Shown in pieces: positions 1-5,194 of a stretch of DNA of 7,385 nucleotides (the stretch's first letter is position 1; each line of letters opens with the position of its first letter). Position numbers and translations under genes: made by a program. Below the pieces are notes generated by a model. The model was not told where the DNA came from. It saw only the letters and a program-made list of their open reading frames with translations, and made no database searches. Origin of the DNA: Actinomycetes bacterium (lineage in GTDB: Bacteria; Actinomycetota; Acidimicrobiia; Acidimicrobiales; Palsa-688). The stretch is taken from contig JAKAXG010000201.1 of the NCBI GenBank assembly GCA_021827225.1, forward strand, positions 1 through 7,385, in the 5' to 3' direction.

Positions 1-97
1 GATCTAGCGATGGCGGCCGTGGCGGTCCTATGCCACGCAGTACCTGTGGTCGACGCTCGACCACCCGATCAACCACTGGCCGGCGAAGGAGCAGTGA
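1..97 (+). pseudogene. 3' end of an AlkA-type DNA-3-methyladenine glycosylase, preceded by an in-frame TAG
   Basis: Reading frame 2 gives a C-terminal peptide from base 8 to the TGA at 95-97. It begins RWRPWRSYATQYLW and ends HWPAKEQ. The W-R/x-PWR-x-YA-x-x-LW pattern is the typical C-terminal helix of the AlkA/HhH-GPD base-excision glycosylases, which remove alkylated bases from DNA. The codon just before this stretch (bases 5-7) is TAG in the same frame. The family usually has Glu there, and GAG to TAG is a single change. Either the gene carries a nonsense mutation that removes its last ~29 residues, or the first bases of the window are not reliable. Only this tail is visible, so the state of the rest of the gene is unknown. 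The family call is fairly secure; the pseudogene call is tentative. Confidence 0.55.
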
Positions 98-216
98 CGC
101 CCTCCCCCTCGGCGGGACAGATCCAAGCCCGTCACGTGTACTGGCCCGGCGGGCCACCTGTCATCTGTTCCCGTCTCCTCCCGGGCCGGGAACCGGCTCC
201 CACCCCCGCGGCCAGA

Positions 217-657
217 TCAACTGCGGTTGGCGTAGATGCGATCGGGCTGGATGAGCACCGCCGTGCGCCGCTCCTCCCTCATCACCCGGTCGTATTCGTC
301 CCAGTCGGAGTGCGTGCCGCCGGCCGCTCGGAAAACCTCCCGCAGCAGGGACGGGAGGGCCGACGACGGCACCCCGTCGAGAGGATCGTCCGGTCCCACC
401 AGGTCGCACGGCCCTTCCACAGCCGCCCACTGCCACCCGGAGCGGAAGACCACGGTCGCTCTCGGACGTTGCCGCAGGTTGGCCAGCTTCGCCCTACCGT
501 AGGTGACGAACCCGATCACCCGGCGACCCGAGACGGGATGAGGCAGCACGCCGGCGTTGACGACCGAAGCCTGGATACTGCCGTCGCGTCTGGCAGTGGA
601 GACCACGGCGAGGTGATGGTCCTGGCCGGCGATCCGCTCGACATCTTCGAGATCCAC
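217..657 (-). CDS. PPOX-class, probably F420-dependent, oxidoreductase of the split-barrel flavin fold
   Basis: The 146-residue protein matches the small PPOX (pyridoxamine 5'-phosphate oxidase-like) family common in actinobacteria. Members bind F420 or a flavin and reduce or oxidise small molecules in the cytoplasm. Seen in the sequence: strand LAVVSTARRDGSIQASVV (about residues 16-33), then NAGVLPHPVSG, the segment KLANLRQRPRATVVF (57-71) and the W-rich strand GWQWAAVEG (74-82). All are typical of this family, and the length is normal. The substrate cannot be told. The start is GTG at 657. No Shine-Dalgarno is present, but GATAGT lies 6 nt upstream, so the mRNA may be leaderless. It is divergent from the YunG-like gene and convergent with the AlkA remnant. 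F420 rather than FMN use is inferred from family resemblance only. Confidence 0.85.
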   Translation of the reverse strand: MDLEDVERIAGQDHHLAVVSTARRDGSIQASVVNAGVLPHPVSGRRVIGFVTYGRAKLANLRQRPRATVVFRSGWQWAAVEGPCDLVGPDDPLDGVPSSALPSLLREVFRAAGGTHSDWDEYDRVMREERRTAVLIQPDRIYANRS

Positions 658-663
658 GGTCCA

Positions 664-669
664 ACTATC
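664..669 (-). promoter_or_regulatory. Candidate -10 element for the PPOX gene, leaderless arrangement
   Basis: On the minus strand GATAGT (4 of 6 matches to TATAAT) ends exactly 6 nt before the GTG at 657. Transcription would then start on the G of the start codon. No good -35 is visible at 16-18 bp. This is an inference from spacing and from the similar arrangement at other starts in the window. Confidence 0.35.
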
Positions 670-774
670 TCAGAAGGCGATCGGCTGCGCCCGGACCCCG
701 TCCCCGCAGACTCCCACCAGATGCGCGGTAGGCGACGTTCGGGGGCTTCGGTGGTCCCGTTGACCGTCAGGTCC

Positions 775-780
775 TACCAT
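775..780 (+). promoter_or_regulatory. Candidate -10 element for the YunG-like gene, near-leaderless
   Basis: TACCAT fits TANNNT and lies 7 nt before the GTG at 788. There is no Shine-Dalgarno between them. An in-frame TGA at 761-763 rules out any start further upstream, which supports GTG 788. No clear -35 was found. Inference from spacing. Confidence 0.35.
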
Positions 781-787
781 CTCCGGG

Positions 788-1198
788 GTGGCCCACCGCC
801 CCCCAGTCGATGTTCTGCGCCGGGCCTTGCAGGCATCGTGGTCCGTGGATACCACCTACGCGTCGGATCGATACATGCGGCGGGGTCGTCCTGGCGATCC
901 GGCCCGTGGACAGTGCGGTCCCACCGCTCTGGTGGTTCAGGACTGGCTGGGCGGAGACCTGATGCTGGCCGGGCTCTCCGTCGACGGTGAGCGTCTCGGG
1001 GTCCACTACTGGAACCGACTTCCTGACGGCACAGAGATCGACCTCACGGACGGTCAGCTGCTACCGGACGAGGAGCTCGGTGCGCCCACTGTCCTCACCC
1101 GTCCGCCGGGGATGATCCCCCATGGCGCAGCCGCCTATGAGCTCCTGGCCAGCCGGGTCCGTTCGGCACTGGCCAACGAAGGCTTGGGTGCGCCGTGA
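788..1198 (+). CDS. YunG-like family protein
   Basis: 136 residues. I recognise the pattern of the YunG family (named after Bacillus subtilis YunG), small cytoplasmic proteins of unknown biochemical role. Key blocks are GRPGDPARGQCGPTALVVQD (about 33-52), with Cys43 in a G-Q-C-x-x-T-A context, LGGDLM, then GVHYWNRLPDGTEIDLT (71-87) with His73. Invariant Cys and His in this order resemble a papain or transglutaminase-type Cys-His pair, but catalysis has not been shown and I only note the possibility. Start: GTG 788 is the only usable start after the in-frame TGA at 761-763. The stop TGA (1196-1198) overlaps the GTG start of the next gene, so the two are probably translationally coupled and share one mRNA. 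Confidence 0.75.
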   Translation: MAHRPPVDVLRRALQASWSVDTTYASDRYMRRGRPGDPARGQCGPTALVVQDWLGGDLMLAGLSVDGERLGVHYWNRLPDGTEIDLTDGQLLPDEELGAPTVLTRPPGMIPHGAAAYELLASRVRSALANEGLGAP

Positions 1199-1701
1199 GG
1201 GCGGCTCTACCGCCGTTGACGGCCAGCGTCCCCTCCCTCAGATCGGTCGTCGTAGACACGACCGACGCACGGACGCTGGCGGAGTTCTACCGGGAACTGC
1301 TCGGGTACGGCTATCGGCCCGGCGATGAGCCTCCGATCGCCGGACAGCCCGATCCCAGGGGCGCGGACTGGCTGGTGCTGATCGCTCCCGACGGTCGCGG
1401 CCGCCTCGCCTTCCAGCAAGTGGACCGCCTGCCCGAGCCGACCTGGCCGGATCCGGCTGTTCCGCAGCAACTGCACCTGGATCTCTCCGTGCCCAGCAGC
1501 GAAGAACTGGCCGCTCAGCACGGGCGCATCCTCGCCCTGGGGGCGCGACTTCTCCAGGATCGCTTCGATGACCCCGACGAGCCGCTGTACGTCTACGCGG
1601 ACCCCTCCGGGCATCCATTCTGTGTCTTCGTGCCAGCCGATGAGGCCGGCGCAGAATCCGCCGAGACCCGTTCTGCACCAGCCTCTCCCGCTCAGCAGTA
1701 G
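1195..1701 (+). CDS. VOC-superfamily (glyoxalase/bleomycin-resistance fold) protein
   Basis: 168 residues, predicted cytoplasmic. Two beta-alpha-beta-beta-beta modules of the vicinal-oxygen-chelate fold can be read. The first runs from LRSVVVDTTDARTLAEFYRE to GRLAFQQVDRLPEP (about 15-82). The second starts at QQLHLDLSVPSSEELAAQ (91-108), passes through ALGARLLQD and ends YADPSGHPFCVFV (134-146). The DP-x-GHPFC-x end motif is characteristic of Glyoxalase_6-like VOC proteins. His94 and His140 sit at usual ligand positions, but neither metal binding nor substrate can be assigned, and it should not be called a glyoxalase I. The start is GTG 1195, inside the last codons of the YunG-like gene (4-nt GTGA overlap), so expression is probably coupled. 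The last ~20 residues are acidic and Ala/Ser-rich and look disordered. Confidence 0.85.
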   Translation: MRAALPPLTASVPSLRSVVVDTTDARTLAEFYRELLGYGYRPGDEPPIAGQPDPRGADWLVLIAPDGRGRLAFQQVDRLPEPTWPDPAVPQQLHLDLSVPSSEELAAQHGRILALGARLLQDRFDDPDEPLYVYADPSGHPFCVFVPADEAGAESAETRSAPASPAQQ

Positions 1702-1759
1702 CGCGAGACAGATCCCCCGTCCGCCCTCCGTCCGGCGACGGGAAGAGGTACCGGGTCAG

Positions 1760-1776
1760 GGCCGGACCAGCCGGCC
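1760..1776 (+). terminator. Weak candidate terminator hairpin after the VOC gene
   Basis: GGCCGG-ACCAG-CCGGCC forms a perfect 6-bp all-GC stem with a 5-nt loop, 58 nt after the VOC stop codon. There is no T-tract, so Rho-independent termination is uncertain. In DNA this GC-rich such stems occur by chance. The rest of the 187-nt gap (1702-1888) shows nothing I can name with confidence. Confidence 0.2.
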
Positions 1777-1876
1777 ATCCCCTATCGGCGCCATGTAGCA
1801 GCCCTGTGCAACCGGCTTTCGGCTCTGTTCCCCGGACCGGCGCACCCTGGACCATGAGGAGCACCGACGGAAACCG

Positions 1877-1882
1877 TAGAGG
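1877..1882 (+). promoter_or_regulatory. Ribosome binding site of the SRPBCC-Ddn fusion gene
   Basis: TAGAGG lies 6 nt before the ATG at 1889 and supports that start. It is a moderate match to the anti-Shine-Dalgarno. Confidence 0.5.
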
Positions 1883-1888
1883 CGCGCC

Positions 1889-2866
1889 ATGACCCGAGTG
1901 CAGGGCGAGATCGTGATCCGCAGACCACCCGAGGTGGTGTTCGACTTCGTCGCCGACGAACGGAACGAGCCCCGGTTCAACTCCCGGATGACGGCCTGCG
2001 AGCTCGTCTCCGGAGAACCCATCGGTGCCGGAAGCCGGTTCCGGGCCACCGTGACCTCGGCGCGACGATCGGTGCCGATGACGGTCGAGTTCACCGGCTA
2101 CGACCGGCCGCGCCGCCTGGCGTCGCATTCCACATTGCCGGGAACGGATGTCGACGGAGAGCTGCTCTTCGAGCCTGCAGGCGCGGCGACCCGGATGAGC
2201 TGGTCGTGGCAACTCCGGCTTCATGGTCCCGCCCGGCTTCTCGCCCCGGTCGCTTCGATTCTCGGTGACCGCGAGGAGCGGCGGATCTGGGCACAGCTGA
2301 AGTCCGTCCTGGAAGACGGCGGTGCCGTCTCGCCGGGCAGGGCCCGTGACCGCTCTTCGTGGCGAGCAAGGGACGCGGCGGTGGCCGGGGCGCGGCGACG
2401 GGCGTATCGGGGCGGCCGGCCGGGGAGATCGGCGCGGGCCGCCAACCGGGTGCAGGCGGCGCTGCACGCCGTCGGCATCGGACCCAGGCAGCTGGCGACC
2501 CTGCAGGTGCGGGGGCGGCGGTCGGGGCGGGTGATCTCCTTCCCGGTCGTCGTCGCTGACTACGAGGGGGAGCGCTATCTGGTGGCCATGCTCGGCTCCA
2601 GGGCGAACTGGGTCCGCAACGTGGAAGCCGCCGACGGGCAGGCCGTCCTGCGCCGCGGCCGGCGCGAGCAGGTACGGCTCGAGCCCGTTCCCGTGGCGGA
2701 AAGGCCGCCTGTCCTCCGCCGGTACCTGCAGCTTGCCCCCGGGGCGCGGGCTCACATTCCCGTCGACCACCGCGCGACGCTCGCCGACTTCACCGGTGTC
2801 GCTGGCGGCATTCCCGTCTTCCGGATCGTCTCCAGCTCGGCACCGACTGAAGGGTCGGGGCCCTGA
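1889..2866 (+). CDS. Two-domain fusion: SRPBCC (polyketide cyclase/START-like) + Ddn-like F420-dependent nitroreductase/quinone reductase
   Basis: 325 residues in one frame. Residues ~1-142 are an SRPBCC hydrophobic-pocket domain: opening strand VQGEIVIRRPPEVVFDFVAD, the NEPRFNSRM turn, TRMSWSWQLRL, and a C-terminal helix ending AQLKSVLED. Residues ~143-184 are an Arg/Ala/Gly-rich linker. Residues ~185-318 form a full-length Ddn/DUF385-type split barrel: VQAALHAVGIGP, RGRRSGRVISFPVVV (208-222), MLGSRANWVRNVEAADG (234-250) and a final PVFRI strand. Ddn relatives use reduced F420 to reduce quinones or nitro compounds; SRPBCC domains bind lipophilic ligands. A ligand-binding domain presenting substrate to the reductase is my inference. 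Each half is about the normal length of a stand-alone protein, and no stop or frameshift lies between them. Start ATG 1889 has TAGAGG upstream. The gene is convergent with tetR, with 53 nt between them. Confidence 0.85.
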   Translation: MTRVQGEIVIRRPPEVVFDFVADERNEPRFNSRMTACELVSGEPIGAGSRFRATVTSARRSVPMTVEFTGYDRPRRLASHSTLPGTDVDGELLFEPAGAATRMSWSWQLRLHGPARLLAPVASILGDREERRIWAQLKSVLEDGGAVSPGRARDRSSWRARDAAVAGARRRAYRGGRPGRSARAANRVQAALHAVGIGPRQLATLQVRGRRSGRVISFPVVVADYEGERYLVAMLGSRANWVRNVEAADGQAVLRRGRREQVRLEPVPVAERPPVLRRYLQLAPGARAHIPVDHRATLADFTGVAGGIPVFRIVSSSAPTEGSGP

Positions 2867-2919
2867 CCATCCACTCGGCGACGAAGGACACCTGGCCGCC
2901 CCTTCCGCCCGCCGCCCCC

Positions 2920-3483
2920 TCAGCCGGCCAGTAGCCGGCGCAGCTCTCCGAGCGACCGGTCCATCAAACGGCGGAGAGCGGCCGGATCGTCCTGAGCGAC
3001 CCACTCGCCGAACGCCAGGTGGAAGATCCGCACTCCCGTCTCCGCCGCCAGGGCGGCGGTCGCCGCGCTGACACCGCGGGCCTCCAGGGCGGAGGCTATG
3101 GCCGCGGTCAGCTTCTCGAGCTTGATGAGCTCCCGCTCGCGCAACTCGGGGTTGGCAGCGACGACCCCGGCCCGGATGCGGGCGAAAGCGTGTCGTTCAG
3201 CAAAGAAGCCGGCGACCGCGTCCAGGCCTGCCTCCACCGCCGCCATCGGTCCGGACCCCTCCGGCGCGGCCGTCACCGCGTCCAGCCAGACCTGCTCGAG
3301 CCGCTCGGAACCGCTGAACAGCACCTCCCGCTTGTCCGGGAAGTAGCGGAAGAAGGTCCGCCGGGTCAGCCCGGCGCGCGCCGCGATGTCCGCCACGGTC
3401 GTGTTGTCGTAGCCCTGCTGATCGAACAGGACCAAGGCGGCCTCGATCAGGCGGCCGACGGCATCGGGCTTCCAGCGGGTCAC
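2920..3483 (-). CDS. TetR/AcrR-family transcriptional regulator
   Basis: 187 residues, the usual TetR size. The N-terminal helix-turn-helix is clear: RLIEAALVLFDQQGYDNTTV followed by ADIAARAGLTRRTFFRYFPD and KREVLF (about 11-56). The recognition helix is at RRTFFRYFPDK. Residues ~60-187 are helical and variable, as expected for the ligand-binding and dimer domain, and include the pattern FHLAFGEWVAQDDPAALRRL. The inducer is unknown. It is divergent from the SDR gene, and two operator-like sites lie in the 95-nt gap. It therefore most likely represses that SDR gene and itself, as TetR regulators commonly do with a neighbouring enzyme gene. The start is GTG 3483, preceded by GGGACGG and, 7 nt upstream, by TAAGCT. 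Confidence 0.93.
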   Translation of the reverse strand: MTRWKPDAVGRLIEAALVLFDQQGYDNTTVADIAARAGLTRRTFFRYFPDKREVLFSGSERLEQVWLDAVTAAPEGSGPMAAVEAGLDAVAGFFAERHAFARIRAGVVAANPELRERELIKLEKLTAAIASALEARGVSAATAALAAETGVRIFHLAFGEWVAQDDPAALRRLMDRSLGELRRLLAG

Positions 3484-3490
3484 CCGTCCC

Positions 3491-3496
3491 AGCTTA
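3491..3496 (-). promoter_or_regulatory. Candidate -10 element of the tetR gene
   Basis: On the minus strand TAAGCT (a TANNNT match) lies 7 nt before GTG 3483. The transcript would start at or one base before the start codon. The operator palindrome at 3501-3519 would then lie between this element and its -35, which fits autorepression. No convincing -35 was found. Confidence 0.4.
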
Positions 3497-3500
3497 CGGC

Positions 3501-3519
3501 TATGTCACTGAGTGCCATA
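3501..3519. promoter_or_regulatory. TetR operator site 1
   Basis: TATGTCACTGAGTGCCATA is a 19-bp near-perfect palindrome: arms of 9 bp around a central G, 8 of 9 positions pairing. It lies between the divergent tetR and SDR genes and covers the first bases of the SDR -10 (CATAAT at 3516-3521). It is also between the likely tetR -10 and its upstream region. A dimeric TetR protein bound here would block both promoters. Binding itself is inferred. Confidence 0.65.
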
Positions 3520-3521
3520 AT
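3516..3521 (+). promoter_or_regulatory. Candidate -10 element of the SDR gene
   Basis: CATAAT matches the -10 consensus at 5 of 6 positions. CTTACG (3493-3498) sits 17 bp upstream as a weak -35 (3 of 6). Transcription would start near 3528, giving a leader of about 50 nt that contains operator site 2 and the ribosome binding site. Confidence 0.5.
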
Positions 3522-3532
3522 GGTGGTAGGGT

Positions 3533-3551
3533 GATGTCACCAAGTGCCGTA
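3533..3551. promoter_or_regulatory. TetR operator site 2 (diverged copy of site 1)
   Basis: GATGTCACCAAGTGCCGTA matches site 1 at 15 of 19 positions in the same orientation, 32 bp downstream (about three helical turns, so the same DNA face). Its own palindrome is weaker, with 5 of 9 arm pairs. It would lie about +6 to +24 of the SDR transcript. This site is likely bound with lower affinity or cooperatively; that is inference. Confidence 0.55.
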
Positions 3552-3560
3552 AGTCTCTGT

Positions 3561-3570
3561 GGAGAAGGAG
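3561..3570 (+). promoter_or_regulatory. Ribosome binding site that fixes the SDR start
   Basis: GGAGAAGGAG lies 8 nt before ATG 3579. It is a strong Shine-Dalgarno and selects this ATG over the in-frame GTG at 3531, which lies inside the operator region. Confidence 0.75.
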
Positions 3571-3578
3571 CCAACCAG

Positions 3579-4529
3579 ATGCGCGTACTCGTCACCGGTG
3601 CCTCGGGGCACATCGCTTCCGCCCTCATCCCCGAACTGCTGGACCACGGCCACCGGGTGGTCGGCCTGGCGCGCTCCGAGCGCTCGGCAGCGGCGGTCGC
3701 CGCCCTCGGAGCCGAAGCGCGCCGCGGCGATCTCGACAACCTCGACGGTCTCAGGGAGGCGGCGGCCGAAGCCGAGGGGGTCATCCACCTGGCCTACAAA
3801 CACGACGCCATGCAGCGCGGCGACATCGTCAGCGCCGCCAGCGCCGACATCGCGGCGATCGAGGCGATGGGGCAGGCCCTGGCCGGCTCCGGCAGGCCGC
3901 TCGTGGCGACCGGCGGCACGCTGATGCTGGCCGTGGGCGGGATCGCCGGCCGACCGGGCACCGAGGACGACGTCCTCGCCGGCGGCGGAGCCCGCATCGA
4001 CTCGGAGAACGCGGTCGTGGCCCTGGCCGAGCGGGGCGTCCGCTCCTCCTACGTCCGCCTGGCCCCGCTGGTACACAGCGATCTCGACCAGCACGGGTTC
4101 ACCCCCGCTCTCATCGGCTTCGCCCTGGAGCATGGGGGGGCCGCCTACATCGGCGACGGGGGCAACCGGTGGCCGGCCGCCCACACCCGCGACATCGCCG
4201 TCCTCTACCGGCTGGCGCTGGAGAAAGCTCCGGCCGGGTCCCGCCTGCACGGTGTCGGTGACGAGGGGATCGCCTTCAAGGTTCTGGCGGAGACGATCGC
4301 CTCCGGCCTCGGCCTCCCGGCCCGGAGTGTCAGCGCCGAGGAGGCCCCCGCTCATCTCGGCTTCCTGGCCCTATTCGCCCATCTCGACAATCCGACGTCC
4401 AATGCCCACACCCGCCAGCTGCTGGGCTGGGAACCAACCCACCCCGGTTGGGTGGAGGACGTCCGCTCGGGCCACTACTTCGCCCGACCCCACGGCCGGA
4501 CGGCGTCAGCCCAGGCACTCGGCCAGTAG
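3579..4529 (+). CDS. NAD(P)-binding SDR-family oxidoreductase / NAD-dependent epimerase-like protein
   Basis: 316 residues from ATG 3579. The N-terminal Rossmann motif is plain: MRVLVTGASGHIASALIPEL, with the T-G-A-S-G-H-I-A nucleotide-binding loop at residues 6-13. It is followed by ARRGDLDNLDGL and VIHLAY, the usual third and fourth strands of extended SDR proteins. The classical Tyr-x-x-x-Lys catalytic pair is not found at the expected place; the segment there reads RIDSENAVVALAERGV. It therefore belongs to the atypical or extended branch, which includes NmrA-like and epimerase-like proteins, and the reaction is unknown. The C-terminal half has SRLHGVGDEGIAFKVLAETI and LLGWEPTHPGWVEDV, as in extended SDRs. 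It is divergent from tetR and probably repressed by it. Its last 24 nt overlap the 3' end of the CinA-domain gene on the other strand. Confidence 0.88.
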   Translation: MRVLVTGASGHIASALIPELLDHGHRVVGLARSERSAAAVAALGAEARRGDLDNLDGLREAAAEAEGVIHLAYKHDAMQRGDIVSAASADIAAIEAMGQALAGSGRPLVATGGTLMLAVGGIAGRPGTEDDVLAGGGARIDSENAVVALAERGVRSSYVRLAPLVHSDLDQHGFTPALIGFALEHGGAAYIGDGGNRWPAAHTRDIAVLYRLALEKAPAGSRLHGVGDEGIAFKVLAETIASGLGLPARSVSAEEAPAHLGFLALFAHLDNPTSNAHTRQLLGWEPTHPGWVEDVRSGHYFARPHGRTASAQALGQ

Positions 4530-5009
4530 GCCGAGGGCCGCCGCGGCAAAAGCGACCATGTTTGCCGATCGATCTTCGGAGCCGGTCAGCAGGTGCCGGG
4601 TCGAGTCCACCGCACCGGTGACCGCGACCCAGACGTGGCCCGGGGGATCGCCGTAGGGGCTTCCCGACGGCCCAGCCGCTCCGCTCTCGCCGATGGCCCA
4701 TGTGGTCCGGAGCTTGGCCCTCGCAGCGTGGGCCAGGTACAGGGCAAACTCCTCGGTCTCGGCCTGCAAGCGGTGCGGGGCGGCGACCGCCCCGGCCAGG
4801 AAGGCCTGATGCGCAGCGCGGGTGTAGGTGACGGTGCCACCGACGTAGTACGCGGAGGCACCGGGGACAGACAACAGCGACGCCGAGATGAAGCCTCCGC
4901 ACGAGCTTTCGGCCACCGCTATCGTCTCCTGCCGCTCCCGGAGCCTGCGCGCCGCGCTCTCGGCCAGGGCAGTGAGTCGGGTATCGAACATCCCGGCAGT
5001 CTTGTCCAT
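4506..5009 (-). CDS. CinA C-terminal-domain protein (nicotinamide-nucleotide amidohydrolase family)
   Basis: 167 residues from ATG 5009, the size of a stand-alone CinA_C/PncC domain. Family proteins deamidate NMN in pyridine nucleotide salvage. Seen in order (numbering from 5009): AVAESSCGG with Ser35 (family AES-C-T-GG), VPGASAYYVGGTVTYTRAAH (48-67), GESGAAGPSGSPYGDPPGHV, and a final SANMVAFAAAALGLLAE helix. The usual active-site Lys after the conserved Tyr62 is replaced by His67 (family Y-S-N-E-A-K), so deamidase activity is doubtful. I recall similar divergent CinA proteins with Arg there in proteobacteria. The start is uncertain: ATG 4991 also fits the conserved region, and the frame stays open to a GTG at 5171, but those extra residues do not resemble the family. 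The 185-nt gap up to 5194 holds only weak GC hairpins. It may be co-transcribed with the DUF4118 gene. Confidence 0.85.
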   Translation of the reverse strand: MDKTAGMFDTRLTALAESAARRLRERQETIAVAESSCGGFISASLLSVPGASAYYVGGTVTYTRAAHQAFLAGAVAAPHRLQAETEEFALYLAHAARAKLRTTWAIGESGAAGPSGSPYGDPPGHVWVAVTGAVDSTRHLLTGSEDRSANMVAFAAAALGLLAECLG

Positions 5010-5194
5010 CCCCCGGCGGAAGACCGAAGCCCACGAGGTTGCCTGGCCAACGGATCCTTCGGCAAGGACCGAAACCGTCACGCAATCCCACAGGTCCCCC
5101 GGTCGGGGCCAGCGGCGCCCCCCTCGGGGGACGGTGCCGGTCGCGGTGGGACTGTCCTCGGGGAACGGCACCCGGTGCTGGGACGGAGCTCTGG

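Noticed and set aside
176..192. TCCCGG-G-CCGGGA palindrome between the AlkA and PPOX 3' ends as a shared terminator
   Set aside because: A one-base loop cannot form a normal hairpin, and no T-tract follows on either strand.
10..990. 326-codon open frame on the plus strand
   Set aside because: It runs antisense through the PPOX gene and out of frame through the YunG-like gene. The composition is Arg/Pro/Gly-rich without domains.
1238..3004. 588-codon open frame on the minus strand
   Set aside because: It lies opposite the VOC and SRPBCC-Ddn genes. Its translation is rich in Arg, Gly and Pro with no domain pattern, typical of an antisense frame in high-GC DNA.
3531..3578. Upstream GTG start for the SDR gene, adding 16 residues
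   Set aside because: It would start inside the operator region and just after the predicted transcript start, while ATG 3579 has a strong Shine-Dalgarno and begins directly at the Rossmann strand.
5058..5073. Inverted repeat TTCGG-CAAGGA-CCGAA as terminator or operator
   Set aside because: The stem has only 5 bp, there is no T-tract, and no regulator gene is adjacent. It is compatible with chance.
5010..5171. 54-residue N-terminal extension of the CinA-domain protein from GTG 5171
   Set aside because: The extra residues do not look like CinA, there is no ribosome binding site, and stand-alone CinA_C proteins are about 160 residues.
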